Shown here: in pieces, positions 28,571 to 36,371 of the stretch | How the letters are laid out: each line of letters starts with the position of its first letter | Numbering within the stretch: the stretch's first letter is position 1 | DNA from: an uncultured Nitrospinota bacterium | Lineage (GTDB): Bacteria; UBA8248 | Direction: 5' to 3' | Length of the DNA stretch: 38,192 nucleotides | Assembly: GCA_947258645.1 (NCBI GenBank) | Contig: CAMYJL010000002.1 | Span: 1-38,192, forward strand | The notes under the pieces: model-generated | Databases searched by the model: none | What the model was told of the DNA's origin: nothing | Seen by the model: the letters and a program-made list of their open reading frames with translations, nothing else | Program-made: the position numbers and the translations under genes

Positions 28571-29089
28571 TCAGCCGCTCTTACCTTCGTCGGCCCCGGC
28601 CGGATCCCCACCGGAATCCCGGAAGATGTCGATAGCCAGAAGAACGACCCCGACGCTGATGCACGAATCGGCCAGGTTGAACGCGGGCCAGTAATAGTCG
28701 CGGTAGTAGAGGAGGAGGAAATCGATCACCTCGCCGGTGGTCGCCCGGTCCACCAGGTTTCCCAGACCTCCCCCGAAGATCAGGAACAGGCTGAAGCGGC
28801 TCCACCGGTTTTCCGGCGGGTTGTAGCGGTAGAGATAAAAAACAAAAGCGAGGGCGCCGATCGTCGCCACGATGAAAAACACCCGCCCCCAAACCGGCGG
28901 CAGCCCGGCGAGCAGGCTGAACGCCCCGCCCCGGTTCCGCAGATAGGTGATGTTGAAATACCCGGGAATGACGACAAGGCTCTCGCCGAGCCTGAAGTTC
29001 GAGACCAGAATCCATTTGACGATCTGGTCCGCCACGGCGAGCAGGACCGAGACGCTCACGAAGAGCGGGAGCGAGGTTTTTTTCTTCAC
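28571..29089 (-). CDS. lspA: Lipoprotein signal peptidase
   Basis: Inner-membrane aspartic protease (SPase II) that cleaves prolipoprotein signal peptides before the lipidated cysteine. 172 residues with four hydrophobic spans. The catalytic aspartates are in GNLVDRATTGEVIDF and AFNLADSCISVGV; RNRGGAFSLL is the conserved N-x-G-AF segment. The GTG start overlaps the ileS stop by 4 bases (GTGA). The same frame is open far upstream, but that is ileS read in the wrong phase. The order ileS-lspA is very common in bacteria. Confidence 0.96.
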   Translation of the reverse strand: MKKKTSLPLFVSVSVLLAVADQIVKWILVSNFRLGESLVVIPGYFNITYLRNRGGAFSLLAGLPPVWGRVFFIVATIGALAFVFYLYRYNPPENRWSRFSLFLIFGGGLGNLVDRATTGEVIDFLLLYYRDYYWPAFNLADSCISVGVVLLAIDIFRDSGGDPAGADEGKSG

Positions 29090-31938
29090 GAAAGCTTCTG
29101 GGCCGCGATGCGGGCGCAGCGGGCGGAGAGATCCGGAAAGCGCGGGTCGGAACCCACGTCCTCGGAGATTTTCCAGGACATGGCGCACTTCGCTCCGCTT
29201 GCCTCGCTCACTTCCACGGCGAGACCTTCGACCTCTTCGCTGCGGAAGGCGCCGTTCGGGGGCGCTTCTCCGGCGGAGGCGAGCTTCGCGCCCGAGACGA
29301 TGAAGACATCTTCCATCAGGCCCTCCAGCGGAGCGAGATTTTCGCGCATCTTTCCGGGCGCGAACACGCGCACCTGAAAATTCAGGGAACTCCCCTTCCC
29401 TTTGCCTTCCTGCTTCTGGCGGGTTTCCTCCAAGGCTTTCAGGACTTCCGCGCGAACCTGGAGGAGCGGCTCCCACTTTTCTTCCAGGGCGTCGTCCCGC
29501 CGCGCGGGGTCCGCTTCGGGCATGGGCGCGAGATGAACGCTCTCCCCGTACGCCATCGGGGTCCGCCGGTAGGCTTCCTCGGACGTGAACGTGAGGATGG
29601 GCGCCATCAGCCGGAGGAGAACGTCGAGAATCTCGTGCATCGTCGTCATGCCCGCTATCCGATCCGCGCCATCGGGCAGTGCGATGTAGATGCGGTCCTT
29701 GAGGACATCGAGGTAGAGGGCCGACAGGTCCACCGCGCAGAAATTGTTGAGTGCGTGATAGACGAGGTGGAACTCGTAGTCGTCGTAGGCTTTCCGAACG
29801 CGCTCGATGAGCCGTTCGAGGCGGCTGACGATGAGTCGGTCGATCTCGGGGCGCTCCGCGAGCGGCACCGAATCGGTCTCGGGGTTGAAATCCTCGTAAT
29901 CGTGCAGGTTGCCGAGCAGGAAGCGGCAGGTGTTCCGAATCCGCCGGTAGGCCTCGGCCAGCCGCGTCAGGATCTCCTGCGAGATGCGAATGTCCTCGCG
30001 GTAGTTCTCGCCCGCCACCCAGAGACGGAGCACCTCGGCGCCGTACTTCTTGATGACCTCCTCGGGGGCCATCGCGTTGCCGATGCTCTTGCTCATCTTG
30101 CGGCCGTTTCCGTCCACGACGTAGCCGTGTGTGAGGACTTCCTTGTAGGGCGCTGCGCCCCGCACGCCCACGGCGGCCAGAAGGGAGCTGTGGAACCAGC
30201 CCCGGTGCTGATCGCTGCCCTCGAGATACATGTCGGCGGGCCAGGTGAGATCGGGGTTTTTCTCCATGACGGCGGCCTGGCTCACCCCCGAGTCGAACCA
30301 GACGTCGAGGATGTCCATCTCTTTCGTGAATTCCTTCCCGCCGCAGGAAGGGCACTCGAAGCCGGCGGGCAGAAGCTCCCCGGCCTCTTTCTCGAACCAG
30401 ATGTCGGCCCCCGCCTCTTCCATCTGATCGGCGACGTGGCGGGCGACCCCGCCGTCGACGACAACATGGCTGCACCCCGCGCAGTGGAACGCCACGATGG
30501 GGACGCCCCAGGAGCGCTGGCGCGAGATACACCAGTCGGGCCGGTTTTCGATCATCCCGTAGATGCGCTCCTCGCCCCAGTGCGGGACCCATTTCACCTT
30601 GCGGATCTCATCGAGCGATTTTTTTCGCAAATCGCCGTGCTCCATCGAGATGAACCACTGCGGCGTCGCGCGGAAGATGGTGGGCCGGTGGCTCCGCCAG
30701 TCGTGGGGATAGGGATGGGGATAATCCTCGACCGCGAAGAGCCTTCCCCTCTCGCGGAGGAGTTCGATGATCTTCGGGTCGGCATCGAAGACGAACTGGC
30801 CCGAGAAGTGCTCGACGTCGGAGGTGAACTTCCCGTCGTCGCCCACCGGACTGTACACCTCGAGGCCGTGTTTGAGGCCCGTTTCGTAGTCCTCGCGCCC
30901 GTGACCCGGCGCCGTGTGGACGACGCCCGTCCCCTGATCGAGCGTGACATAAGTGGCCGTGACGACGAGCGAGTCGCGGTCGATCCAGGCGTGGCGCGCA
31001 TGGAGCCCTTCGAGGGAAGCGCCGGAGAAGGTGGCGACCTTCTCGAACGCACCCGCTTCATTCCCGGACAGCTCGGCCAGCTTCGGCAGGAAGTACTCGT
31101 GGAAGATCAGAACCTCATCGCCATGCTGGAACACGCCGTATTCGAGCGCGGGGCTGAAAGCGAGCGCAAGATTCGCCGGGAGGGTCCAGGGCGTCGTCGT
31201 CCAGATGAGCACCGAGGGATTCCGGCCTTTCAGGTGGCCCTTCAGCTCGGGAACTTTCTCTTCCCACTCCCCGGCCTGATCGCCCGAGATCGGAAAACGC
31301 ACGTAGATGCTCTGCGTCGTGACGTCTTCGTATTCCACCTCGGCTTCGGCCAGCGCCGTCCGGAGGCCAGGCGCCCAGTGGACGGGCTTCAGGCCGAGAT
31401 AGACGTTGCCGTTTTCCATGAAACTCGCCAATTCGCGCACGGTGTCCGCCTCGTAGGCGTAGTTCATAGTGAGATAGGGGCGGCCCCAGTCGCCGAACAC
31501 GCCCAGGCGCTTGAACTCCTCGCGCTGGATGTCGATGAACTTCTCGGCGTAGGCGCGGCACATCCGCCGCTTCTCGGCGGCGTCGATCTCGAAGCGCCGC
31601 TTGCCGAGCTCCTTGTCCACCTGATGCTCGATGGGCAGGCCGTGGCAGTCCCAGCCCGGAACATAGACCGCGTTGAAGCCCGACATCTGCTTCGCCTTGA
31701 CGATGATGTCCTTTAAAATCTTGTTGAGGACGGTCCCCATGTGAATGTGGCCGTTGGCGTAGGGGGGGCCGTCGTGGAGGATGTACTTTTCCCGATCGGC
31801 CGCGGCCGCGCGCAGCTTTTCGTACAGCCCCGCCTCCGCCCACGAGGCGAGCATCTCGGGCTCGCGCTGGGGGAGGTTCCCCTTCATGGGGAAGGAGGTT
31901 TTCGGGAGGTTGAGCAGTTCCTTGTAATCGGTCGCCAT
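29086..31938 (-). CDS. ileS: Isoleucyl-tRNA synthetase
   Basis: Charges tRNA-Ile. 950 residues, class I bacterial type. The HIGH motif appears as PYANGHIHMGTVLNK, the editing domain as VLIWTTTPWTLPANLAL, and the KMSKS loop as NGRKMSKSIGNAMAP. The anticodon-binding helical region follows. The C-terminal zinc ribbon is degenerate: where the family has CxxCW and later CxRC, this protein has KCAMSW (Cys918, Ser921) and LSARC (Ser938, Cys941), so two of four ligands are Ser. The ATG has AAGGAA upstream, 15 bases after the trpS stop, and the gene overlaps lspA at its end. Confidence 0.97.
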   Translation of the reverse strand: MATDYKELLNLPKTSFPMKGNLPQREPEMLASWAEAGLYEKLRAAAADREKYILHDGPPYANGHIHMGTVLNKILKDIIVKAKQMSGFNAVYVPGWDCHGLPIEHQVDKELGKRRFEIDAAEKRRMCRAYAEKFIDIQREEFKRLGVFGDWGRPYLTMNYAYEADTVRELASFMENGNVYLGLKPVHWAPGLRTALAEAEVEYEDVTTQSIYVRFPISGDQAGEWEEKVPELKGHLKGRNPSVLIWTTTPWTLPANLALAFSPALEYGVFQHGDEVLIFHEYFLPKLAELSGNEAGAFEKVATFSGASLEGLHARHAWIDRDSLVVTATYVTLDQGTGVVHTAPGHGREDYETGLKHGLEVYSPVGDDGKFTSDVEHFSGQFVFDADPKIIELLRERGRLFAVEDYPHPYPHDWRSHRPTIFRATPQWFISMEHGDLRKKSLDEIRKVKWVPHWGEERIYGMIENRPDWCISRQRSWGVPIVAFHCAGCSHVVVDGGVARHVADQMEEAGADIWFEKEAGELLPAGFECPSCGGKEFTKEMDILDVWFDSGVSQAAVMEKNPDLTWPADMYLEGSDQHRGWFHSSLLAAVGVRGAAPYKEVLTHGYVVDGNGRKMSKSIGNAMAPEEVIKKYGAEVLRLWVAGENYREDIRISQEILTRLAEAYRRIRNTCRFLLGNLHDYEDFNPETDSVPLAERPEIDRLIVSRLERLIERVRKAYDDYEFHLVYHALNNFCAVDLSALYLDVLKDRIYIALPDGADRIAGMTTMHEILDVLLRLMAPILTFTSEEAYRRTPMAYGESVHLAPMPEADPARRDDALEEKWEPLLQVRAEVLKALEETRQKQEGKGKGSSLNFQVRVFAPGKMRENLAPLEGLMEDVFIVSGAKLASAGEAPPNGAFRSEEVEGLAVEVSEASGAKCAMSWKISEDVGSDPRFPDLSARCARIAAQKLS

Positions 31939-31953
31939 CTTTTTCCTTATCGC

Positions 31954-32988
31954 CTAACGCGAACCCAAAAGCTCCGCCGCCGGGACCGGCATCTGACCGA
32001 GCCCCGCGGCCTCGCGAACCAGTTTCATCGTCTCCTGCGCCTCGGCCCGCGCGCGCGCGCCGCCCTCGGCCAGGACGGACATCACAAAGCCCGTGTCTTT
32101 TTCCAGCCGCTTTCGCTCCTCGCGGTAGGGACCGAAGGTTTCATCGATTTTCTCGAGGAGCATCTTCTTCGCGTTCCCGTAGCCGAAGTTCCCAGCCCGG
32201 TACATTCCGGCGAGCTCATCCTGTTCTTCTTTCGAGGAAACAAGCTGAAAGAGCGCAAAGACGTTGCACGTATCCGGATCCTTGGGGTCCTCGAGCGGCG
32301 TCGAGTCGGTCACGATGGACATCACCCGCTTCCGGAGGGCCTTTCCCTCCTGGAATATCTCGATGGTGTTGTCGTAGCTCTTGCTCATCTTCTGGCCGTC
32401 GAGGCCGGGCACCTTGGCGCCGACGTCGAGTCGGTGTTTCGGAACGGGAAACACTTCGCTCTTGTAGGTCCGGTTGAAGGACTGGGCCATGTCGCGCGTC
32501 ATCTCGATGTGCTGAACCTGGTCCTCGCCGACGGGCACGACGTGGGAGCGGTAGATGAGAATGTCCGCCGCCATGAGCACAGGATAATAATAGAGCCCCA
32601 CCGACGGGGCGATGCCCCGCTGGACCTTGTCCTTATAAGAGGTGGCCCGGTCGAGCAGGCCCTTCGCCGTCACGGCGGAGAGCACCCAGGCCAGTTCCGC
32701 CACCTCGGGCACGTCCGACTGGCGGAAGAAAACCGCTTTCTTGAGATCGAGGCCGAGCGCGAGATAGTCCAGCGCCACGTCGAGCGTCTGCTGCTCGAGG
32801 AGTCCCCGGTCCTGGACGGTGGTCATCGCGTGATAATTGGCGATGAAATAAAAGGCCTCGCCCTCGTCCTGGAGGGCGATGTGCTGCCGGAGGGCTCCGA
32901 AATAGTTCCCCAGATGGAGCTTGCCCGAGGGCTGCACCCCGGAGAGAAATCTCACCTTTTTAGCCTCTTTCTTTTCCTGAGCCGCCAT
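31954..32988 (-). CDS. trpS: Tryptophanyl-tRNA synthetase
   Basis: Charges tRNA-Trp. From the ATG at 32988 the protein has 344 residues. The class I motifs are SGVQPSGKLHLGNYFGAL (HIGH region) and GLDGQKMSKSYDN (KMSKS). DQVQHIEMTRDMAQSFN and FFRQSDVPEV are typical. A GTG at 33006 in the same frame would add MDKKEK; neither start has a strong ribosome site, and the conserved part begins only at VRFLSG. The C-terminal part matches the helical anticodon region. It is in one transcript with the upstream site-2 protease and downstream ileS. Confidence 0.96.
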   Translation of the reverse strand: MAAQEKKEAKKVRFLSGVQPSGKLHLGNYFGALRQHIALQDEGEAFYFIANYHAMTTVQDRGLLEQQTLDVALDYLALGLDLKKAVFFRQSDVPEVAELAWVLSAVTAKGLLDRATSYKDKVQRGIAPSVGLYYYPVLMAADILIYRSHVVPVGEDQVQHIEMTRDMAQSFNRTYKSEVFPVPKHRLDVGAKVPGLDGQKMSKSYDNTIEIFQEGKALRKRVMSIVTDSTPLEDPKDPDTCNVFALFQLVSSKEEQDELAGMYRAGNFGYGNAKKMLLEKIDETFGPYREERKRLEKDTGFVMSVLAEGGARARAEAQETMKLVREAAGLGQMPVPAAELLGSR

Positions 32989-33042
32989 TTTTTCTTTTTT
33001 GTCCACTTTTCTCTGTTTTTCGGCCCGTCCCGCCCGAGGGGG

Positions 33043-33711
33043 CTAAAACCCCAGCATCCGCAGCAGATTCCCGGCCATTATTATCTCAACCGTGATCAGA
33101 ATGTCGAATATCGGCCTCATGATCCAGTGCAATGCGCCAATCATGAGCAGCCCCAGCGCGATGAAAAACCCGTAGGGCTCGCTCTGGGCGTAATGCCAGG
33201 CCAAGCGCGAGGGCAGGACGCCCATCAGGATCCGCCCGCCGTCGAAGGGCAAGATGGGGATCAGGTTGAACGCCGCCAGGGCCGTGTTCACGATGAAGCT
33301 GGCCCGGATCATCAGGGCCGCCGGCTCACCGATGAATCCCCGGTGCAGGCCGAATTCCCTCATGGCATTCAGGACCACGATGCTCACGATGGCCAGGAGA
33401 AAGTTCGTCGCCGGGCCCGCCAACGCCACCCACCTCATCCCCCGGCGGGGGTTCCGGAAATGACGCGGATCCACCGGGACGGGCTTCGCCCAGCCGAAGC
33501 CGATCCCGGCCGCCATCGAGATGGCGAAGGCAAGCGTCCCCATCGGGTCCAGGTGGACGATGGGGTTCAGACTCAGCCGGCCCATGAGCCGCGCCGTCGG
33601 GTCGCCCAGCTTTTCGGCCACCCAGCCGTGCGCCACCTCGTGAAAGGTCAGGGCCAGGAGGATCGCCGGAAGCGCGATGACCAGCTGCTGGATGTAGTCG
33701 GATGAGAACAA
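33043..33711 (-). CDS. Site-2 protease family protein (peptidase M50)
   Basis: A small intramembrane zinc metalloprotease of 222 residues with about five or six hydrophobic spans. The zinc site is HEVAHGW at 24-30 in the first long helix, and the third ligand motif is NLIPILPFDGGRIL. LSLNPIVHLDPMGT and WAKPVPVD are typical of the minimal M50 group that lacks PDZ and CBS domains. The start is TTG at 33711, with AAAAGGG 5 nt upstream. The frame stays open for 82 more codons, but that part crosses a promoter and a terminator and has no family match. First gene of the trpS-ileS-lspA-rluD operon. Confidence 0.9.
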   Translation of the reverse strand: MFSSDYIQQLVIALPAILLALTFHEVAHGWVAEKLGDPTARLMGRLSLNPIVHLDPMGTLAFAISMAAGIGFGWAKPVPVDPRHFRNPRRGMRWVALAGPATNFLLAIVSIVVLNAMREFGLHRGFIGEPAALMIRASFIVNTALAAFNLIPILPFDGGRILMGVLPSRLAWHYAQSEPYGFFIALGLLMIGALHWIMRPIFDILITVEIIMAGNLLRMLGF

Positions 33712-33790
33712 AGCGGCCCTTTTCGGGTGGAATCGCGGCAAAAACCCGGGCAGTTCCCCGCCCTTCGGCGGAGCCCCGCAAACGGCAGAG

Positions 33791-33819
33791 ATTCTAAGGA
33801 TTTGCGGGCGGGGGCGCAA
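33791..33819 (-). promoter_or_regulatory. Sigma70-like promoter of the M50-trpS-ileS-lspA-rluD operon
   Basis: On the minus strand -35 TTGCGC (33819-33814), a 17-nt spacer, and -10 TAGAAT (33796-33791), which matches five of six positions. The predicted start lies near 33784, about 73 nt before the TTG start codon. Confidence 0.5.
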
Positions 33820-33906
33820 ATGGAGGGGGGATGACCGGAAGGGGGCCGAAAACGCAGTGAAATCAAACGCAAAACAGCCCTGATGAGATCGCCCTGTCAG
33901 ACGCGC

Positions 33907-33945
33907 AAAAAAAGCCCGGAGACCTTCGCGGCCCCCGGGCTTTTT
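33907..33945. terminator. Bidirectional intrinsic terminator after the nitroreductase gene
   Basis: An 11-bp perfect stem: AAAAAGCCCGG (33909-33919) pairs with CCGGGCTTTTT (33935-33945), loop of 15 nt. Read on the minus strand, the stem ends in a run of seven T residues. It lies about 20 bases after the nitroreductase stop codon and separates it from the M50 operon. Confidence 0.85.
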
Positions 33946-33963
33946 CTCTGACTTCAACTTCTT

Positions 33964-34533
33964 CTAGGGCTTGCCCGCCTTTCCGAAGTCGTCCCAGAAG
34001 ACGATCTCTTCGAGGGGCTTTCGGACGTTGGGCCGGCTCGCCTTTTTCTGCATCTCCTCGGAGAGGTCCTCGAACTTTCCCGGCTCGCCGACGGCGAAGA
34101 GCGCCGCCACGCGGAAGGGCGCGGGCACGTTGAAGTTCTTGAGGATCTTCTCCTCGTCCCAGCCCGCCATGGCGTGCACGGTCAGGCCGAGGTCACAGCC
34201 CTGGATGAGCATGTTCTCGAGGGCGAGGCCCACGTCGAGCAGCCAGCGGTCCTGATCGAAGCGCGGGGGCTGCTCCTCGGGGTTGCCCATGATGATCATC
34301 TTGACGGGCGCCTCGGTGGCCCACTTCTTGTTGTTGTCGCTCAGGCCTTCGTCGAATTTCTTGTGCGCCTCGGGCGTGCGCACGACGATGATCCGCCAGG
34401 GCTGCTTGTTCGCGGAAGAGGGCCCCCACCGGAAAGCCTCCAGCATGGTTTCCAGCTTTTCAGGCGCGAGCGGCTCTTTACTGAAGGAAAGACCGCTTGT
34501 TCTGTTTTTCAGTACGGGATGTATCTCGGCCAC
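33964..34533 (-). CDS. Nitroreductase family protein
   Basis: An FMN-dependent nitroreductase-fold protein of 189 residues, typical size. RTSGLSFSKEPL at the N-terminus is the variant of RRSxRxF; FRWGPSSANKQPWRIIVVR is the FMN-binding SxxNxQPW segment; DVGLALENMLIQGCDLGLTVHAMAGW is the central helix; and the acidic KFEDLSEEM loop precedes RKPLEEIVFWDDFGK. These proteins reduce nitro groups, quinones or other acceptors with NAD(P)H; the substrate is unknown. The GTG start is fixed by AGGAGG 7 nt upstream. It is separated by 126 bases from the M24 gene and ends in a strong terminator, so it may be its own unit. Confidence 0.92.
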   Translation of the reverse strand: MAEIHPVLKNRTSGLSFSKEPLAPEKLETMLEAFRWGPSSANKQPWRIIVVRTPEAHKKFDEGLSDNNKKWATEAPVKMIIMGNPEEQPPRFDQDRWLLDVGLALENMLIQGCDLGLTVHAMAGWDEEKILKNFNVPAPFRVAALFAVGEPGKFEDLSEEMQKKASRPNVRKPLEEIVFWDDFGKAGKP

Positions 34534-34558
34534 GCTTGTTCCTCCTGTTTCCTTTTTA

Positions 34559-34644
34559 CCTGATGAATCAGGACGCTATGCTCTTGAACGTATCAGCACT
34601 CTCGTGCGGGGCGGCATCATACACAATTTCCAAAAATGCGCCAG
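34559..34644 (-). promoter_or_regulatory. Candidate promoter and operator of the nitroreductase gene
   Basis: On the minus strand TATGAT (34621-34616) resembles a -10; 17 nt upstream CTGGCG (34644-34639) is only a weak -35. Between this and the ribosome site lies a 14-nt dyad, CCTGAT-ga-ATCAGG (34559-34572), well placed for a repressor. The assignment is tentative. Confidence 0.3.
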
Positions 34645-34659
34645 ATTCCGCGCCGCCGA

Positions 34660-35961
34660 TCAAAGCTCGATGAGGTCCATCGCGTCCGGCGTCAGCACGC
34701 GTGGGCCGTTCTCTTCGACGATGACCTGCGGGCCGAATTCCATGAAAATCCGGTCCTCATGGGCTGCCTTCACCTCGATGGCGAGGGACATTCCCGCCTC
34801 GACCGTGAGCTCTTTCATGAATTGATACCGATCTCCCGCGAGATCGCGCCACTCCTCGTTTTCTTCCAGCGAGCCCTCTACCGGTCGCTCCCGCCAAGGC
34901 ATCTTCCTCGGGATGTTCCCGGCCACAATCGTCGTCGCGGGCGGCTCGATGCCGTCCACTCCCGTTCCGTGCACCTGGGGAATCTCGTGATAGTAGCCCC
35001 GGCTCAGGATGGGCGTGTCGATCAGGCGGTCCACCTCGGCCCACGAGGCGCCGGGCCTGAGCACCTCGAGCGCTATCTGCGTCGCCTCATGGACGGCCTC
35101 GCGCAGGGGCCTGTACTCCTCATCCAGCCGGCCCAGCGAGACCGCGATGTGCGGGTGGCTCCAGTAACCCCCGTAGCGGGCGTAGTGGCCGATGTGCAGC
35201 ACATCCCCCGAGCGGAGGATCCGATCGGTCGGCCGGTGGTTCACCGGGAAACCCTTCCCCGCGTTGAGGATAGTCCAGTGGTCCCGCCCGAGTTCGCTTC
35301 CCGCCCGGAGCCCCGCGCAGGTCATCTCCACGCACAGATCGTCCTCGCGCACCCCGGGCCGCGCGTGGCGCAGGACAGCGTCGATCTCCACGTTGACCAT
35401 CTCGGAGGCCTTCTCGAGCATGGCGATCTCCTCCGGGCTCTTGATCATCCGGAGCCGGGTGAGGATGTCCGAAGCGTCGCAGAAGGTGGCGTCCGGCAGG
35501 AGGCGCTGAAGATTGCGGAAAGTCATGTAGGGAATCGCGCCCTCGGCGGCGTAGCCCCCGCCGATCAGGCCGACGACGCCGATCCGGCCCTTCTGATATC
35601 CCAGGTCCGAGATCGCCTCGGCCGCGACGACGCTGACCTTCCCCTCGTGGCCCCGGTAGCGCACCCCCTCCCAGCAGCACTCGGTGTACCACTTCCCCCA
35701 GTTCTGGAGGAGCCAGTAGGTCATGGGGCTTCCATTGCGGGGAAAGACCAGGCTCCGCTCGCCGTAGTCGCCGTTGTCGAGCCAGCGGACGTTCCCGTTC
35801 GCGTTGTAGCCCCGCCCGGCGACCACGAGGCAGTCGATTCCCCGCTCGTCCATCGCCTCGCGCGTGGCCGCCCACCGGCGGTCGCGCTCCGCCAGCGAAA
35901 ACGACGCGCTCGGGACACCCACGCGGCCCTCGCGCGGAATGAACCTCGGATCGGTGACCAT
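34660..35961 (-). CDS. M24 (pita-bread fold) protein with degenerate metal site
   Basis: 433 residues: a creatinase-type N-terminal domain (about 20-170) and a C-terminal pita-bread domain (about 175-425). Normal M24 enzymes bind two metals through Asp, Asp, His, Glu, Glu. Here the first Asp position reads LHIGHYARYGGYW (Gly258), the second is His269 in YWSHPHIAV, the His is kept (His331 in VHGTGVDGIEPP), the first Glu is kept (Glu396 in MSLAIEV), and the last Glu falls at Gly410 in EFGPQVIVEENG. So three of five ligands are lost by my alignment. Creatinase is a metal-free member of the same fold, so a non-peptidase activity is possible. AGGAAGG lies upstream; it is downstream of the STAS-like gene. 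Confidence 0.85.
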   Translation of the reverse strand: MVTDPRFIPREGRVGVPSASFSLAERDRRWAATREAMDERGIDCLVVAGRGYNANGNVRWLDNGDYGERSLVFPRNGSPMTYWLLQNWGKWYTECCWEGVRYRGHEGKVSVVAAEAISDLGYQKGRIGVVGLIGGGYAAEGAIPYMTFRNLQRLLPDATFCDASDILTRLRMIKSPEEIAMLEKASEMVNVEIDAVLRHARPGVREDDLCVEMTCAGLRAGSELGRDHWTILNAGKGFPVNHRPTDRILRSGDVLHIGHYARYGGYWSHPHIAVSLGRLDEEYRPLREAVHEATQIALEVLRPGASWAEVDRLIDTPILSRGYYHEIPQVHGTGVDGIEPPATTIVAGNIPRKMPWRERPVEGSLEENEEWRDLAGDRYQFMKELTVEAGMSLAIEVKAAHEDRIFMEFGPQVIVEENGPRVLTPDAMDLIEL

Positions 35962-35975
35962 GTTCGCTTTCCTTC

Positions 35976-36359
35976 CTAACCCGCCACGCCCTCTTCCTCG
36001 CGCGGCTCGACGAGCTCCAGACGGGTGTCGCCCGCCAGCATGCCCACCCGGTAGATGGAATGCGCCAGAACCTGGGGGGAGCGGATAAGCCGCACCCGCT
36101 TAAAGCGCTCTAAGAGAAGTCGCACGGCATCCACCATCTGTGCGGTGGCGCTGCCGTCGAGTAGTTCGGTTTCTTCCAGGAAAAGCGCGGCCGTGCGACC
36201 GCCACCCGGCTCGGCCTTCAGCGCAGCGAGCACCCGGGCTGTACTGACGGCATTCAGATCCCCCCGAATGATGAACCAGGCCTCCTCATCGGCGTCAGTC
36301 CGCATCAACTCGAACGCGTCCTCTGAGATCAGCGCCCTGAGGTGCTCCCCTTCCGGCAT
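35976..36359 (-). CDS. Small STAS-like domain protein
   Basis: 127 residues. After about 18 residues the pattern is that of a STAS (anti-sigma factor antagonist) domain: AWFIIRGDLNAVSTARVLAAL (strand then helix), TAALFLEETELLDGSATAQMVDAV (strand with the LDxS loop, where the phosphorylatable Ser usually sits), RVRLIRSPQVLAHSIYRVGM, and a final strand LELVEPREEE. The match is by pattern and weak in identity; it could be an unrelated alpha/beta protein. The ATG lies 12 bases after the Gfo/Idh stop without a clear ribosome site, so it is probably translated by coupling. Its role in a metabolic cluster is unclear. Confidence 0.6.
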   Translation of the reverse strand: MPEGEHLRALISEDAFELMRTDADEEAWFIIRGDLNAVSTARVLAALKAEPGGGRTAALFLEETELLDGSATAQMVDAVRLLLERFKRVRLIRSPQVLAHSIYRVGMLAGDTRLELVEPREEEGVAG

Positions 36360-36371
36360 GAGATGGCCGGC

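Noticed and set aside
24850-31716. Very long plus-strand open frames opposite the thiolase/hydroxyacyl-CoA dehydrogenase genes and opposite ileS
   Set aside because: They are antisense to clearly conserved enzymes, their products are His/Arg/Gly-rich without family motifs, and long shadow frames are expected at this GC content.
33712-33957. N-terminal extension of the M50 protease
   Set aside because: The frame is open, but it would run through a strong terminator and a promoter, has no family match, and TTG 33711 has a good ribosome site.
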